Source of the DNA: Betaproteobacteria bacterium
GTDB lineage: Bacteria; Pseudomonadota; Gammaproteobacteria; Burkholderiales; SG8-41
Reading direction: 5' to 3'
Assembly (NCBI GenBank): GCA_021414185.1
Contig: JAIOOZ010000364.1
Location: 1 to 16,728, forward strand
Length of the DNA: 16,728 nucleotides
The notes beneath the pieces were generated by a model. It made no database searches and was not told the DNA's origin. It saw nothing but the letters and a program-made list of their open reading frames with translations. Positions 1 through 7,930 of this stretch are shown in pieces (positions within the stretch are counted from its first letter, which is position 1; the number at the start of each line of letters is the position of its first letter). A program made the position numbers and the translations under genes.

Positions 1-955
1 GCAGATCCGGTTGCATGACGCGCCGCACGAGGTCGCTCGCTTCCGCACTGACCGATGGCAGAGGGCAACCCACGATGCAGAGTTCCGCGTCAAGCGGGAT
101 CAGGCCTTCCGCGCGGCCGAGGGCGAATGCGTCGACCAGCGTGCGCGTGCCTTTTCTGCTGCTGACGGTGCCGACGTTCAGAATCATGCGCCTGTCGCGC
201 CGGCCGGGTGTGGGGCGCGGCCCGTCGTCGGTCTGGCTGACGCCGCTCCAGTAGCGGACCTGGCCGGGGTAGTTGTTGCCGGCCCAGTGCAGCCGGGTCG
301 CGTCCGAGCCGTACAGCATCTGCAGCCTGCCATCGGCCGCCAGCCGTTGCAGCGTCGAATTTGCGCGCTCTCCCGGTATCAGCCATTGCGGATCGAAGCG
401 CTCATGTATGTACCAGAATGCCGGCGCTTTGCGGGTGGCGGGCAATTTAACGGCGAGCGGCCAGGACGCCGCGGAATTCACCACCAGTATCCCTCTCGCG
501 CGGGACCAGAACCTCACCTGCCATACCCAGTCGGCGATCTCCCGGAGACTCTTCGCGAGCCGGTGCAAGATCCGTTGCGCAAGCCGCGGCTCCCGCTCCG
601 CCCATTGCCGCGACTTCGCCTGCAAACACGCCATGCGTTCCAGCAGCAACGGCGGCGTCTCGACGGCGATGCCGCGCTTCGTGAATTCAATCTTGAGCGG
701 ACCGTCGGCCAGACTCAGGACCGTCACGGTGCAACCGCGGGCGCGCAGCAAAGATGCGAGTTCGAGCACGATGGCAGGCGCGCCGGTCAGACTCAGTTCG
801 TGCGTTACCAGCGTGAACTCGCGTGGCAACCCCGGGCGCCCGGTTTCAACCGGCCCCGCGGGCACAGTTGCCGGTGTATACGGCGGCGGATCGCGGTGTT
901 CGAGCAGGCCGTCGAATGCGCGCTCCGGGCATTTCAGGGGTTGCGGTGTATTCAT
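1..955 (-). CDS. GT4-like glycosyltransferase (3' end outside window)
   Basis: Reading the minus strand from the ATG at 955 gives an open frame of about 318 codons running off the left edge, so the C-terminus is missing. After a proline-rich N-terminal stretch of about 45 residues the protein has a GT-B type first strand and loop (FTLVTHELSLTGAP, about residues 47-60), then LELASLLRARGCTVTVLSL. Near residue 260 it has NVGTVSSRKGTRTLVDAF, the usual start of the nucleotide-sugar-binding domain in GT4 enzymes (the family often reads VGR-x-x-x-x-KG). It probably transfers a sugar from a nucleotide donor during surface polysaccharide assembly; donor and acceptor are unknown. The gene diverges from the sugar-phosphate transferase at 1191, which fits a glycan locus. 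No convincing Shine-Dalgarno precedes the ATG and the frame stays open upstream, so the start is approximate. Confidence 0.8.
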   Translation of the reverse strand, partial: MNTPQPLKCPERAFDGLLEHRDPPPYTPATVPAGPVETGRPGLPREFTLVTHELSLTGAPAIVLELASLLRARGCTVTVLSLADGPLKIEFTKRGIAVETPPLLLERMACLQAKSRQWAEREPRLAQRILHRLAKSLREIADWVWQVRFWSRARGILVVNSAASWPLAVKLPATRKAPAFWYIHERFDPQWLIPGERANSTLQRLAADGRLQMLYGSDATRLHWAGNNYPGQVRYWSGVSQTDDGPRPTPGRRDRRMILNVGTVSSRKGTRTLVDAFALGRAEGLIPLDAELCIVGCPLPSVSAEASDLVRRVMQPDL

Positions 956-1035
956 TTTCAGCGCTCGGGATTGCGCGCGGCCGCCCCAGTTTTTTTGCGC
1001 GACATAACGCGTGTGGTATCGCCGTTGCCCTGCGC

Positions 1036-1065
1036 AGTGTAGGCCACGAGGCGCGTGATCGTCCA
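1036..1065 (-). promoter_or_regulatory. possible sigma70 promoter of the glycosyltransferase
   Basis: On the minus strand TGGACG (1065-1060) and TACACT (1041-1036) are separated by 18 bp. Each matches the sigma70 consensus at four of six positions. The predicted start near 1029 would leave a leader of about 75 nt. It is a weak match, found by eye in the 235-bp divergent intergenic region. Confidence 0.22.
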
Positions 1066-1190
1066 GTCGCGACGCTGGCGCCGAGCGCGCGGGCGTTCCA
1101 GCGATGCATCCGTGCGAGAATAGCGGCGTTCACAGCGGGCTTCGTCGCACCCGGCCGGCATTGCCGGTGGACGGCGGCGCTTCACCAGTC

Positions 1191-2327
1191 ATGACCTATA
1201 TCATTGCGGCATTCGCGGTTTCGTTCCTGGTCACCTTGCTCGTCATACGCGCACACCTTGCGCGCATGCACGTGCTCGAGCCCGTTCCCGGCATCCGCCG
1301 CGCCGAAAGGGCACGCGCAGCGGAGCGGCATGGGCCGGGACGCGCGGGCGGCATCGGCGTCGCTGCCGGACTGCTCGCCAGCCTGCTTGCGCGATTGTTC
1401 GACGATGCGTCTCTGGCGCTCGACAGCGCGAGTACCGGACTCATGCTGCTCGGCTGCGCGGTGCCCGTTTTTGCGGCGGGTCTGCTTGAAGATTTCACCC
1501 ACCGCGTGACGAAAAGAGTGCGGCTGGCGGCCGCGTTGGTATCTGCCGTGCTTGCCGGCTACGTGCTCGGCGCATGGGTAACGCGCCTGGATGTGCCGGT
1601 GCTGGACGCGGCCTGCGCGGTGCCGCTGGTTTCTGTACTGATTACCTGCCTGCTGGTCGCGGGCATTACCCACGCGTTCAATATCATCGACGGATTCAAC
1701 GGACTGGCGGCCGGCGTCGCCGCGCTCATTCTGCTGGGGATCGCTTATGTCGCGTTCAAGGTCGGCGATGTTCCGGTGCTGGCCGCGTCGCTGACGGCGG
1801 TGGGCGCGATCGCGGGATTCATGCTGCTCAATTTTCCGCGCGGCCTGGTATATCTCGGCGACGGCGGCGCGTACCTGCTCGGGTTCTGGATCGGCGTATT
1901 GCTGGTCCTGCTGGTCGGGCGCAATCCCGGGGTGTCCGCGTGGTTTCCGGTGCTGTTGTGCGCGTACCCGGTGTGCGAACTTTTGTTTTCGATTTACCGG
2001 CGCGGCATCGTGCGCCGTTCGCATCCCGCGCTGCCGGACCTCGCGCATTTGCACCATTTGATTTACCGGCGTCTCGTGCGCTGGCTGGTGGGTACCGATT
2101 TGCCGGCGCACCTGATTCAGCGCAATTCGCTGACTGCGCCCTACCTGTGGATACTGACGTCGATCGGCGTGGCGCCGGCGGTGGTGTTCTGGCAGGCCAC
2201 GCACGCGCTGCAAATCGGCAGCGCGCTGTTTGCCGCCGCATATATTTATGCCTACGCGCGCATCGTTAAATTCCGCGCGCCGCGCTGGTGGGTGCTGCGC
2301 AAGCCGCGTCGGCCGGAGCGGCATTGA
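1191..2327 (+). CDS. WecA/MraY-family polyprenyl-phosphate sugar-1-phosphate transferase
   Basis: This 378-residue polytopic membrane protein belongs to the family that moves a HexNAc-1-phosphate from a UDP-sugar to undecaprenyl phosphate, the first lipid-linked step of O-antigen or capsule synthesis. Visible family landmarks are HAFNIIDGFNGLAAG (D167, N170), YLGDGGAYLLGF (D224) and HLHH (H286-H289), between many hydrophobic segments. Two positions deviate from the common pattern: the first acidic pair is E100-D101 (LLEDF) instead of DD, and the central motif is DGFNG instead of DGxDG. The ATG at 1191 is chosen because it starts directly before the first membrane helix (MTYIIAAFAVSFLVTLLVI); the frame extends 29 hydrophilic codons further upstream. 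The stop overlaps the next gene's TTG start, so the two are probably co-translated. Confidence 0.85.
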   Translation: MTYIIAAFAVSFLVTLLVIRAHLARMHVLEPVPGIRRAERARAAERHGPGRAGGIGVAAGLLASLLARLFDDASLALDSASTGLMLLGCAVPVFAAGLLEDFTHRVTKRVRLAAALVSAVLAGYVLGAWVTRLDVPVLDAACAVPLVSVLITCLLVAGITHAFNIIDGFNGLAAGVAALILLGIAYVAFKVGDVPVLAASLTAVGAIAGFMLLNFPRGLVYLGDGGAYLLGFWIGVLLVLLVGRNPGVSAWFPVLLCAYPVCELLFSIYRRGIVRRSHPALPDLAHLHHLIYRRLVRWLVGTDLPAHLIQRNSLTAPYLWILTSIGVAPAVVFWQATHALQIGSALFAAAYIYAYARIVKFRAPRWWVLRKPRRPERH

Positions 2328-5101
2328 GCATTTTTTATCAGCGCGCATTCTGGCTCAACCTCGCCGGCGCGTGCGCAGTTGCGATCGTAGCCGCCGTCCC
2401 CATCCTGATGAGCAACGCAATGCAGCGGGGATTCACGATTGCAAAGCAGTCGGTGGCCGAACCGCTTGCCGTGCTCGCGTTCGGGGCGGTACTGCTGGGC
2501 GTCGGCTGGAAATGGCTGGCGACGCAGGAAGCCGCAATGAAAATCGCGGTGGGTTCGCTTGCCGTCTTTTTGTTGCTGGCAGTCATCTCGACGGTGTTGG
2601 CGGAAAGCCCCGAAGTCGCCATCTTCGGCAGCTTTTACCGCCGCGAAGGACTGCTCGCCTGGGCGGCCTATGGTGCTTTTTTCTATGCGGTGCTGGGGTG
2701 GGCGCATCGTGCGGGCGCGATAGAGAGTTTTGTCGATGTGCTGTTGTTGTCCAGCATCGTCGCGGCGGCCTACGCTTTGCAGCAGCGCATGGACCTCGAT
2801 TTTTATCCGGTTGGCGCGCGTGATTTCACGCGGCCGAGCAGCACCTTGGGTAATCCGCTGTTCCTTGCCGCGTATCTCGCCATGCTCCTGCCCATTACGG
2901 TTGCGCGTTGCTGGCAGGCGCGCGGCGCGTGGCGCGAACTTGCACCGTGGCTGGCGGTCGCCATATTGCAACTGTGTGGTTTGCTGGTCACGCAATCGCG
3001 CGGACCGCTGCTTGCCGCCATGCCCGGCATGCTGCTGTTCGCGGCCATCTGCGCGGCGCATGCGCAGGCGCGCCGCGTATTCGTACTGGCATTCGTTCTC
3101 TTTGCCGCCATCGCGGCATCGATAGTCGCCATCAACACGCTGCCGGCCGCGCGGCATTGGGCGCAGGATGTGCCGGTGGCCGCCCGCCTGGTATTCGACC
3201 TGGATCGCGCGGCGGGGGAGCAGACACAACGCGCATCGCGCAGTGCTGCGTCGCGTCCAGCCGTATGGGAGGCGGGCGTGGCGACCTATGCGGCGGCGCC
3301 GCTCGCCAACAAATTGCTGGGATACGGGCCGGATTCCGCCGCCGTCCATTATTTGCCCCATGTGCCGGTGTTGCTGGTGCGGCTCATCGGTTACGGCCAG
3401 AGCAACACGTTCGATCGCCTGCATGCCGATACATTGGAGATAAGCCTGAATTTCGGCCTGCTGGCGTGGCTGGTTTACTGCCTGTTTTTCAGCGCGGTGA
3501 TGTACTTCGCGGCGCGGGCGTTGTGGGGCTTGTCGGGCAGCGCACCGCCATGGATTTTTTTTGCTTTCATGTGTGGAGGCGGTCTGTCCGCCGGTGCGTT
3601 TGCAGTGCAGGCGGGATTTGCTGCCGCCGCGGCGCCGGCAATGGGTCTCGGCATCGGCGCCGGCTGGTTTTTGTTCATGCTCGGTTGCGCGTGGCGTTGC
3701 CTTGGACATCGCGTGCAGGCGATGCCGGCAGCGCAAGCCGGCCGCTGGGTCCTGCTCGCCGGATTGACTTCCGCGCTGTGGATTTTCTGGATGGACGCGC
3801 AGATCAGCATTGCCGTGCCGACGACCCGCTATATCTCGTGCGGCGTTGCGGCTCTTGTTCTGGTGCTCGCCGACAGGCTCGTTCGCGGCGCTGCAATCGG
3901 CGCAGGCGCCGACGCTGTACCAGCCCGCAGTTTGCGGACATGGGGCATCGCCTGCATCCTGGTCGCGGCTTGCGCAAGTTGTCTGCCGATAATTCTGTTC
4001 GATGCGGGCGCGGACGTAGCGGAAGTGCACTGGTTGCGCAGAGTGCTGCCGTTGTTGCCGTTGCTGGTTGTCGCGGCGTGGGTGGAATGGGCGCATGCGC
4101 GGCGCGACGGCGATTGCGGCCACGGATCCGCGCGGGCATGGCTGGCGATTGCCCTGGGTTTGCCTTTGATTTACACCGCGGCACACCTGGCTTTGATGAT
4201 CAGGCCCGGCGCTGAGTTGAACGCCAACCATGTCTTGATCGTGTCCGCCGTATCTTATGCGGGTGCGCTGGTTATTTTCGCGATGTGCATTGCATTTGCA
4301 TGGGTGGCGGCGCGAGGCGCTGCACCGGCGGCAGACGCGCCCGTCATCGCGCCGGCGGCACGCTGGTCGATCTGGGCGTTAGCGGCGGGCGCATTGCTGG
4401 TCGCGGTCGCGGACTGGCACGCCAGGCAAGCGGATGTTGCGGCTACGCTCGCAGCGCAGATTGCCGACAAACGTCCGCAAGCGGGTGAACAACTGATTGA
4501 AGAGGCAATACGCCTGCAGCCGCACGAACGCCAATTTCGCCGGCAACTGGTCTTTGAGCGGCTGGACCGGGCGGTCACCGGCATGCGAAAAATTGAGGAA
4601 GCCAAAGAGCGGCCCGCGGATGCGCCCGACCGGATTCGCGCCATCGTCCGCAATGTGGCTGCCGCCGAGACCGCGGCGCGCGAGGCGGCGCTGCTTTTTC
4701 CGCGCGATCCGTGGATGGTCGTTGCGCTGGCGAATGTGTTGCAGATAAAGGCATTGCGCGTGCTGCGCCCGCTCGATCCGGAAGGGGGTGCGCGCGCGGC
4801 CGCGGAAGCGGGCCAATTGTTTGAGCGGGCGCACCGGATGTTTCCGTCTGAACCGCTGGTTTTGCGCAATTGGGCGCAGCTCCTGGCCGACCAGGGAAAT
4901 CTGCCGCAGGCTTATCGGCTGTTCGACCTGATGGAACAGTTGATACCGAGCGACCCCGAGCCGTATGCCGCGAGGCTCGTCGTTGCCAGGCAAGCATATG
5001 ATAACAATACGATATCCGACACATTGTCACGGGCACGCGGGGCGCTGGATGCTGCAGACTTCAGCCAATTGTCTAGTGTTGCAAACTTGCAACGGAAATG
5101 A
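2324..5101 (+). CDS. O-antigen ligase/polymerase-like membrane protein with C-terminal helical repeats
   Basis: A large inner-membrane protein of 925 residues. The first roughly 700 contain many hydrophobic helices. The region from GYGPDS (G333-Y-G) to DRLHADTLEISLNFGLLAWL (H367) resembles the periplasmic loop of the Wzy/WaaL (Wzy_C) family, which polymerises lipid-linked glycan or ligates it to lipid A core or protein. From about residue 705 the chain is soluble and alpha-helical, with tetratricopeptide-like units (AAREAALLFPRDPWMVVALANVLQ; NWAQLLADQGNLPQAYRLFDLM). The TTG at 2324 is preferred: GGAG lies 6 bp upstream, its TTGA overlaps the stop of the transferase gene, and it precedes the first membrane helix. 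An in-frame ATG at 2288 would give 12 more residues. Whether the enzyme is a polymerase, an O-antigen ligase or a protein O-glycosyltransferase cannot be decided from sequence. Confidence 0.8.
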   Translation: MSIFYQRAFWLNLAGACAVAIVAAVPILMSNAMQRGFTIAKQSVAEPLAVLAFGAVLLGVGWKWLATQEAAMKIAVGSLAVFLLLAVISTVLAESPEVAIFGSFYRREGLLAWAAYGAFFYAVLGWAHRAGAIESFVDVLLLSSIVAAAYALQQRMDLDFYPVGARDFTRPSSTLGNPLFLAAYLAMLLPITVARCWQARGAWRELAPWLAVAILQLCGLLVTQSRGPLLAAMPGMLLFAAICAAHAQARRVFVLAFVLFAAIAASIVAINTLPAARHWAQDVPVAARLVFDLDRAAGEQTQRASRSAASRPAVWEAGVATYAAAPLANKLLGYGPDSAAVHYLPHVPVLLVRLIGYGQSNTFDRLHADTLEISLNFGLLAWLVYCLFFSAVMYFAARALWGLSGSAPPWIFFAFMCGGGLSAGAFAVQAGFAAAAAPAMGLGIGAGWFLFMLGCAWRCLGHRVQAMPAAQAGRWVLLAGLTSALWIFWMDAQISIAVPTTRYISCGVAALVLVLADRLVRGAAIGAGADAVPARSLRTWGIACILVAACASCLPIILFDAGADVAEVHWLRRVLPLLPLLVVAAWVEWAHARRDGDCGHGSARAWLAIALGLPLIYTAAHLALMIRPGAELNANHVLIVSAVSYAGALVIFAMCIAFAWVAARGAAPAADAPVIAPAARWSIWALAAGALLVAVADWHARQADVAATLAAQIADKRPQAGEQLIEEAIRLQPHERQFRRQLVFERLDRAVTGMRKIEEAKERPADAPDRIRAIVRNVAAAETAAREAALLFPRDPWMVVALANVLQIKALRVLRPLDPEGGARAAAEAGQLFERAHRMFPSEPLVLRNWAQLLADQGNLPQAYRLFDLMEQLIPSDPEPYAARLVVARQAYDNNTISDTLSRARGALDAADFSQLSSVANLQRK

Positions 5102-5111
5102 GCCTGCGAAG

Positions 5112-5142
5112 CCTCGATCAAGTCCGCATTCGTGATTCGAGG
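5112..5142 (+). terminator. imperfect hairpin after the polymerase-like gene
   Basis: CCTCGATCA (5112-5120) can pair with TGATTCGAGG (5133-5142) with one bulged base. It starts 10 bases after the stop of the polymerase-like gene. No T-run follows, so it is at best a weak terminator or an mRNA 3'-end stabiliser. Confidence 0.25.
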
Positions 5143-5151
5143 GGGTAAATC

Positions 5152-5160
5152 TGCTATGCT
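5152..5160 (+). promoter_or_regulatory. possible extended -10 promoter of the autotransporter gene
   Basis: TGCTATGCT fits an extended -10 (TGn plus TATGCT, four of six to TATAAT) in an unusually AT-rich stretch, 100 bp before the ATG at 5260. The -35 region is poor (GTGATT at 17-bp spacing). A start near 5168 would give a leader of about 90 nt. Confidence 0.3.
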
Positions 5161-5259
5161 CAATCATCATAAATTAGATGAAATAATTGGTTGTGTGCAT
5201 TGGATTAATTGACTTTTTTCAGCGCATTCGGCCAAGGAAAAATTAAAAGGCACAATGAC

Positions 5260-6306
5260 ATGAGCATGAAGAGTCTGGTCAGTTCCCTCGCAGCATTCAC
5301 CCTGGTTTTGGCCAGCGGTATGGCAATGGCATCGTGCCCGACCTGCCCGGACGAGCAATCCCAGCCCGGCAATAACAAAGGCATTCAAGGCGGCGCACTG
5401 ACCGGTCCTGCGGCCGACGGTGCGGGCGCCCTGGCCGGAGCGGTCGGCGATTTCGTGTCGGGCGGTGGCGGCACTACCGGCAATGCCGGTCTCGACGTAA
5501 AGCGTTACGCCCTGTCGGGAGCGGGCACGGGTGCGGCCGCAGCGCCCGGCGCGAAGCAATGGAATATCTGGACTGCTTTTTCGCGCAGCAACATCGGTTA
5601 TAACTTTGCGCCGCTGACCAGCACCGGCAATGTGAACGTTTATCTGCTTGGTGCCGACTACACGTTTGCGAGCAACATGGTCCTGGGATTGGCGGCTGCC
5701 ATCGATCGCACCGATGTCGATCTGAATTTCTCCGGCGGCAAGTTGAAGGGCAAAGGGGTGACGGTGTCGCCCTACCTGGGTGTGCTGATCAACAAGAACC
5801 TGGCATTCGACGCCACGCTGGGATATGGAAGCACGGATGTCGATACGCTGGCCGTCGGCGTAACGGGTTCGACCCGCAGCGATCGTACTATGGCCACTCT
5901 GGGCCTGACTTATCGCCAGGCCGTCGGCGCCTGGACGTTCACCGGCCGCGGCGCCTTGCTGCATGTCCACGACAAACTCGGCGCTTATACGCTGTCGAAC
6001 GGCACCTTCGTTCCTGACGGCACGGTCAACCTGTCGCAGGCCCGCTTAACCGGCATGGTTGCGTATACGTCCGGACCGGTTACCCCCTTTGTGTCGCTGA
6101 GCTACATCAACGACCTGCGGCGTCCGGACCAGGCGCCGGTGGGCGGCGTGGCCGCGGCCAACGACCGTGACGCGTGGACGCCTGCAATCGGTATCCGCTT
6201 CAGAGGGGACAGCCCGGTTTATGGCAGCTTCCAGTACTCCACCGAGCGCGGCCGTTCGGAAGTAAAAAATAATCAGTTCCTGCTCAGCGTCGGGGTCCGG
6301 TTCTAG
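5260..6306 (+). CDS. autotransporter-type outer-membrane beta-barrel protein, minimal passenger
   Basis: A 348-residue secreted protein. Residues 1-24 look like a Sec signal peptide (LVSSLAAFTLVLASGMAMA), followed at once by SCPTCP and a Gly/Ala-rich linker to about residue 97. From about residue 100 to the end the sequence alternates in the manner of amphipathic beta strands (WTAFSRSNIGYNF, VYLLGADYTF, VSPYLGVLINKNLAFDATLGYG) and ends in LSVGVRF with a terminal Phe, the outer-membrane insertion signal. This matches the translocator domain of type V autotransporters (about 250-300 residues). The linker is too short to be a typical passenger. The ATG at 5260 has AAAAGG 9 bp upstream and starts the signal peptide; a second ATG at 5266 is possible. 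The gene is probably its own transcription unit, with a hairpin terminator at 6363-6405. Confidence 0.8.
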   Translation: MSMKSLVSSLAAFTLVLASGMAMASCPTCPDEQSQPGNNKGIQGGALTGPAADGAGALAGAVGDFVSGGGGTTGNAGLDVKRYALSGAGTGAAAAPGAKQWNIWTAFSRSNIGYNFAPLTSTGNVNVYLLGADYTFASNMVLGLAAAIDRTDVDLNFSGGKLKGKGVTVSPYLGVLINKNLAFDATLGYGSTDVDTLAVGVTGSTRSDRTMATLGLTYRQAVGAWTFTGRGALLHVHDKLGAYTLSNGTFVPDGTVNLSQARLTGMVAYTSGPVTPFVSLSYINDLRRPDQAPVGGVAAANDRDAWTPAIGIRFRGDSPVYGSFQYSTERGRSEVKNNQFLLSVGVRF

Positions 6307-6359
6307 GACGGCTTCCGGTGCTGCGGGCGGCAATTCGCCGGCAGCATGATCTGCATAAA

Positions 6360-7190
6360 ATGAAACTGCCGAGTTGGGTCCTTCCCGGCTCGGCAGTTTT
6401 GTTTTGTGTCGCGTGCGCGGTGCTGCAATCGCCGGCCGAGCACACGCGCACGCTGGCGGCCGAAGCCGGGTTCATGCCACTGGAAGTGCCTGATGCGCGA
6501 CTGCGCGCATATGCCAGGCGCGTTGCGCCGGGTGCGGTCAATGCGCGCATGACGGTGTACATAGAAAGCGACGGCGCGCCGTGGCGTCTCGCCGACGAGC
6601 CGCCCGCCGACCCGACTCCGCTCAAACCGGTGGTCATGCGCATGGCGATTGCAGACCCGTCAGCGGCGACCGCTTATCTCGGACGGCCCTGCCAGTACCT
6701 GGGCAAAGCAGACCTTCTCAATTGCGATCCGCGGTTGTGGATGCAGGCGCGCTTCAGCAACGAAGCGGTCGCGGCCATGAGTGCCGCCGTAGATCAGATC
6801 AAGCGCAACTACGGCGCCACGGAAATCAACCTGGTCGGCTATTCGGGCGGCGGCGCGATGGCTGCGTTGATCGCCGCCCGCCGCAGCGATGTCAGCTGCC
6901 TGGTGACCATCGCGGCGCCGCTCGACACCGATGCATGGACCGCTGCCGTCGGCGTCTCGCGCCTGGATATGTCGCTGAACCCGGCGGATAGCGCCGACCG
7001 CCTGCGCAGCGTGCGGCAAACGCACTTCAGGGGTCTGCGCGATAAAGTGGTGCCGCCATCGACGGCGAGCAGGTTTCTGCAGCGTGTGACCGGCGCCCGG
7101 GTGGTCGACCAGGAAAAATTCGATCACCTGTGTTGCTGGGGCGATGAGTGGAAGGAACTGCGCAACTCGTCCTGTCTCGCGCAAAAATAA
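6360..7190 (+). CDS. exported alpha/beta hydrolase
   Basis: A 276-residue protein with a short hydrophobic N-terminus (WVLPGSAVLFCVACAVL) that is a signal peptide or membrane anchor; C19 is preceded by CVA, not a canonical lipobox. The hydrolase core shows the nucleophile elbow LVGYSGGGA (S162), a likely acid at D228 (GLRDKVVP) and a likely histidine at H256 (KFDHLCCW), in the order and spacing expected for a Ser-Asp-His triad. C111, C122, C180, C258, C259 and C272 could form disulfides in the periplasm. Substrate unknown; esterase or lipase-like activity is an inference. The ATG at 6360 has no clear Shine-Dalgarno, and its first codons lie in the stem of a strong terminator-like hairpin, so the start is uncertain. 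TTG (6399) or GTG (6417) in the same frame are alternatives but would shorten or remove the hydrophobic segment. Confidence 0.72.
   Translation: MKLPSWVLPGSAVLFCVACAVLQSPAEHTRTLAAEAGFMPLEVPDARLRAYARRVAPGAVNARMTVYIESDGAPWRLADEPPADPTPLKPVVMRMAIADPSAATAYLGRPCQYLGKADLLNCDPRLWMQARFSNEAVAAMSAAVDQIKRNYGATEINLVGYSGGGAMAALIAARRSDVSCLVTIAAPLDTDAWTAAVGVSRLDMSLNPADSADRLRSVRQTHFRGLRDKVVPPSTASRFLQRVTGARVVDQEKFDHLCCWGDEWKELRNSSCLAQK
6363..6405 (+). terminator. intrinsic terminator hairpin over the start of the hydrolase gene
   Basis: AAACTGCCGAG (6363-6373) and CTCGGCAGTTT (6389-6399) are a perfect 11-bp inverted repeat. The 15-nt loop holds a second GGG/CCC pairing, and the hairpin is followed by TTTTGTTTT (6397-6405). 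It begins 56 bases after the stop of the autotransporter gene and is the obvious candidate for its terminator, yet it sits in codons 2-16 of the hydrolase frame. Confidence 0.7.
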
Positions 7191-7192
7191 AA

Positions 7193-7220
7193 ACGGGACG
7201 CTTCAGCGTCCCGTTTTTTT
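7193..7220. terminator. bidirectional intrinsic terminator between convergent genes
   Basis: ACGGGACGC (7193-7201), loop TTCA, GCGTCCCGT (7206-7214) form a perfect 9-bp stem. T6 follows on the plus strand, and the AAAAA before the stem supplies a T-run on the minus strand. It starts two bases after the hydrolase stop and lies 14 bases beyond the stop of the minus-strand FecR gene, so it can serve both. Confidence 0.88.
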
Positions 7221-7234
7221 GCGCCGACCCCGCT

Positions 7235-7930
7235 TCAGCGGATCATCGGTATTTGAATCGTGATCGACTGGATCAACGCATCGAGGCCGCCGCCCGATTG
7301 CAGGAATATCGGCGTGTCGCGCAGGATCTGCAGTGGTTCTTCGCCGGGCCTCGGTTTGTCCGGCGCGAATGCAGTCTGGTTTTTCTTCACGTCGAGGTTC
7401 TTGTCGAGCTGGGTCAGCTTGATATTGGTTGCGCCGTCGTGCACCAGGTTGTAGACGCCGGCCCGCGCATCCGCCGTATCTTCCGGAATTACCGCCACTT
7501 CGAAGTCCGTGCCGCGTATGCCGATCGTTGCCGTGACGGTATTTACGCGCACGCTGTCCTTGTTGCGCCGGCCGATCAGGCCGGTGACCATACGCGCAGT
7601 GCCGCGCAGCAGGGTGACCAGCGACGAGTCGGCCGCCGTTTTGGTGTACTTGAATTCCGTAAACTGGAAGCGCGAATTCGGACGAATGATGACTGTCGAA
7701 TCGTCAGCCATCTTGATCAGCGTTTCGCTCTTCGCTTCGGTCGTGACCGTGTCGCCGGACTGAATTCTTTCCCTGGCGCCCGCCTTGCGCGTCACGTTGT
7801 CGGAATTGGTGATCGTCACATCGCCTCTGAGTTCCTGGATGGCGCCGGCATCAGCGGCAATCGCGGCCGATGCAAAGCCGGCCAACAGCGACATGGCGGC
7901 GAATCTGGTGATTAAGGAAATAACGCGCAT
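7235..7930 (-). CDS. secreted FecR-domain protein
   Basis: A 231-residue protein with a signal peptide (cleavage probably after AAIA, residue 25) followed by a FecR domain: IQELRGDVTI, GDTVTTEAKSETLIKMADDSTVIIRPNSRFQF and the hallmark VNTVTATIGIRGTDFEV (residues 129-145). Classic FecR proteins are inner-membrane anti-sigma factors with an N-terminal cytoplasmic helix. This one has a cleavable signal and no such helix, so it belongs to the stand-alone periplasmic FecR-domain proteins, whose function is mostly unknown. Its start is well supported: AGGAG (minus strand, 7943-7939) lies 8 bp before the ATG. No ECF sigma factor or TonB receptor gene is adjacent, so iron signalling should not be assumed. 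Confidence 0.85.
   Translation of the reverse strand: MRVISLITRFAAMSLLAGFASAAIAADAGAIQELRGDVTITNSDNVTRKAGARERIQSGDTVTTEAKSETLIKMADDSTVIIRPNSRFQFTEFKYTKTAADSSLVTLLRGTARMVTGLIGRRNKDSVRVNTVTATIGIRGTDFEVAVIPEDTADARAGVYNLVHDGATNIKLTQLDKNLDVKKNQTAFAPDKPRPGEEPLQILRDTPIFLQSGGGLDALIQSITIQIPMIR

Noticed and set aside
11..1042. Plus-strand 343-codon open frame at the left end.
   Set aside because: It is antisense to the glycosyltransferase frame, which has recognisable GT4 motifs; the plus-strand translation is Arg-rich and matches nothing.
958..1185. Minus-strand 75-codon frame (GTG start) ending 2 bases before the glycosyltransferase ATG.
   Set aside because: The close spacing looks like an operon junction, but the product is Arg-rich and low in complexity, has no ribosome-binding site, and would fill the whole divergent promoter region.
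2252..4231. Minus-strand 659-codon frame.
   Set aside because: A shadow of the ligase/polymerase gene caused by high GC; the translation is rich in Gln, Arg and His with no domain, while the plus-strand product is a clear membrane protein.
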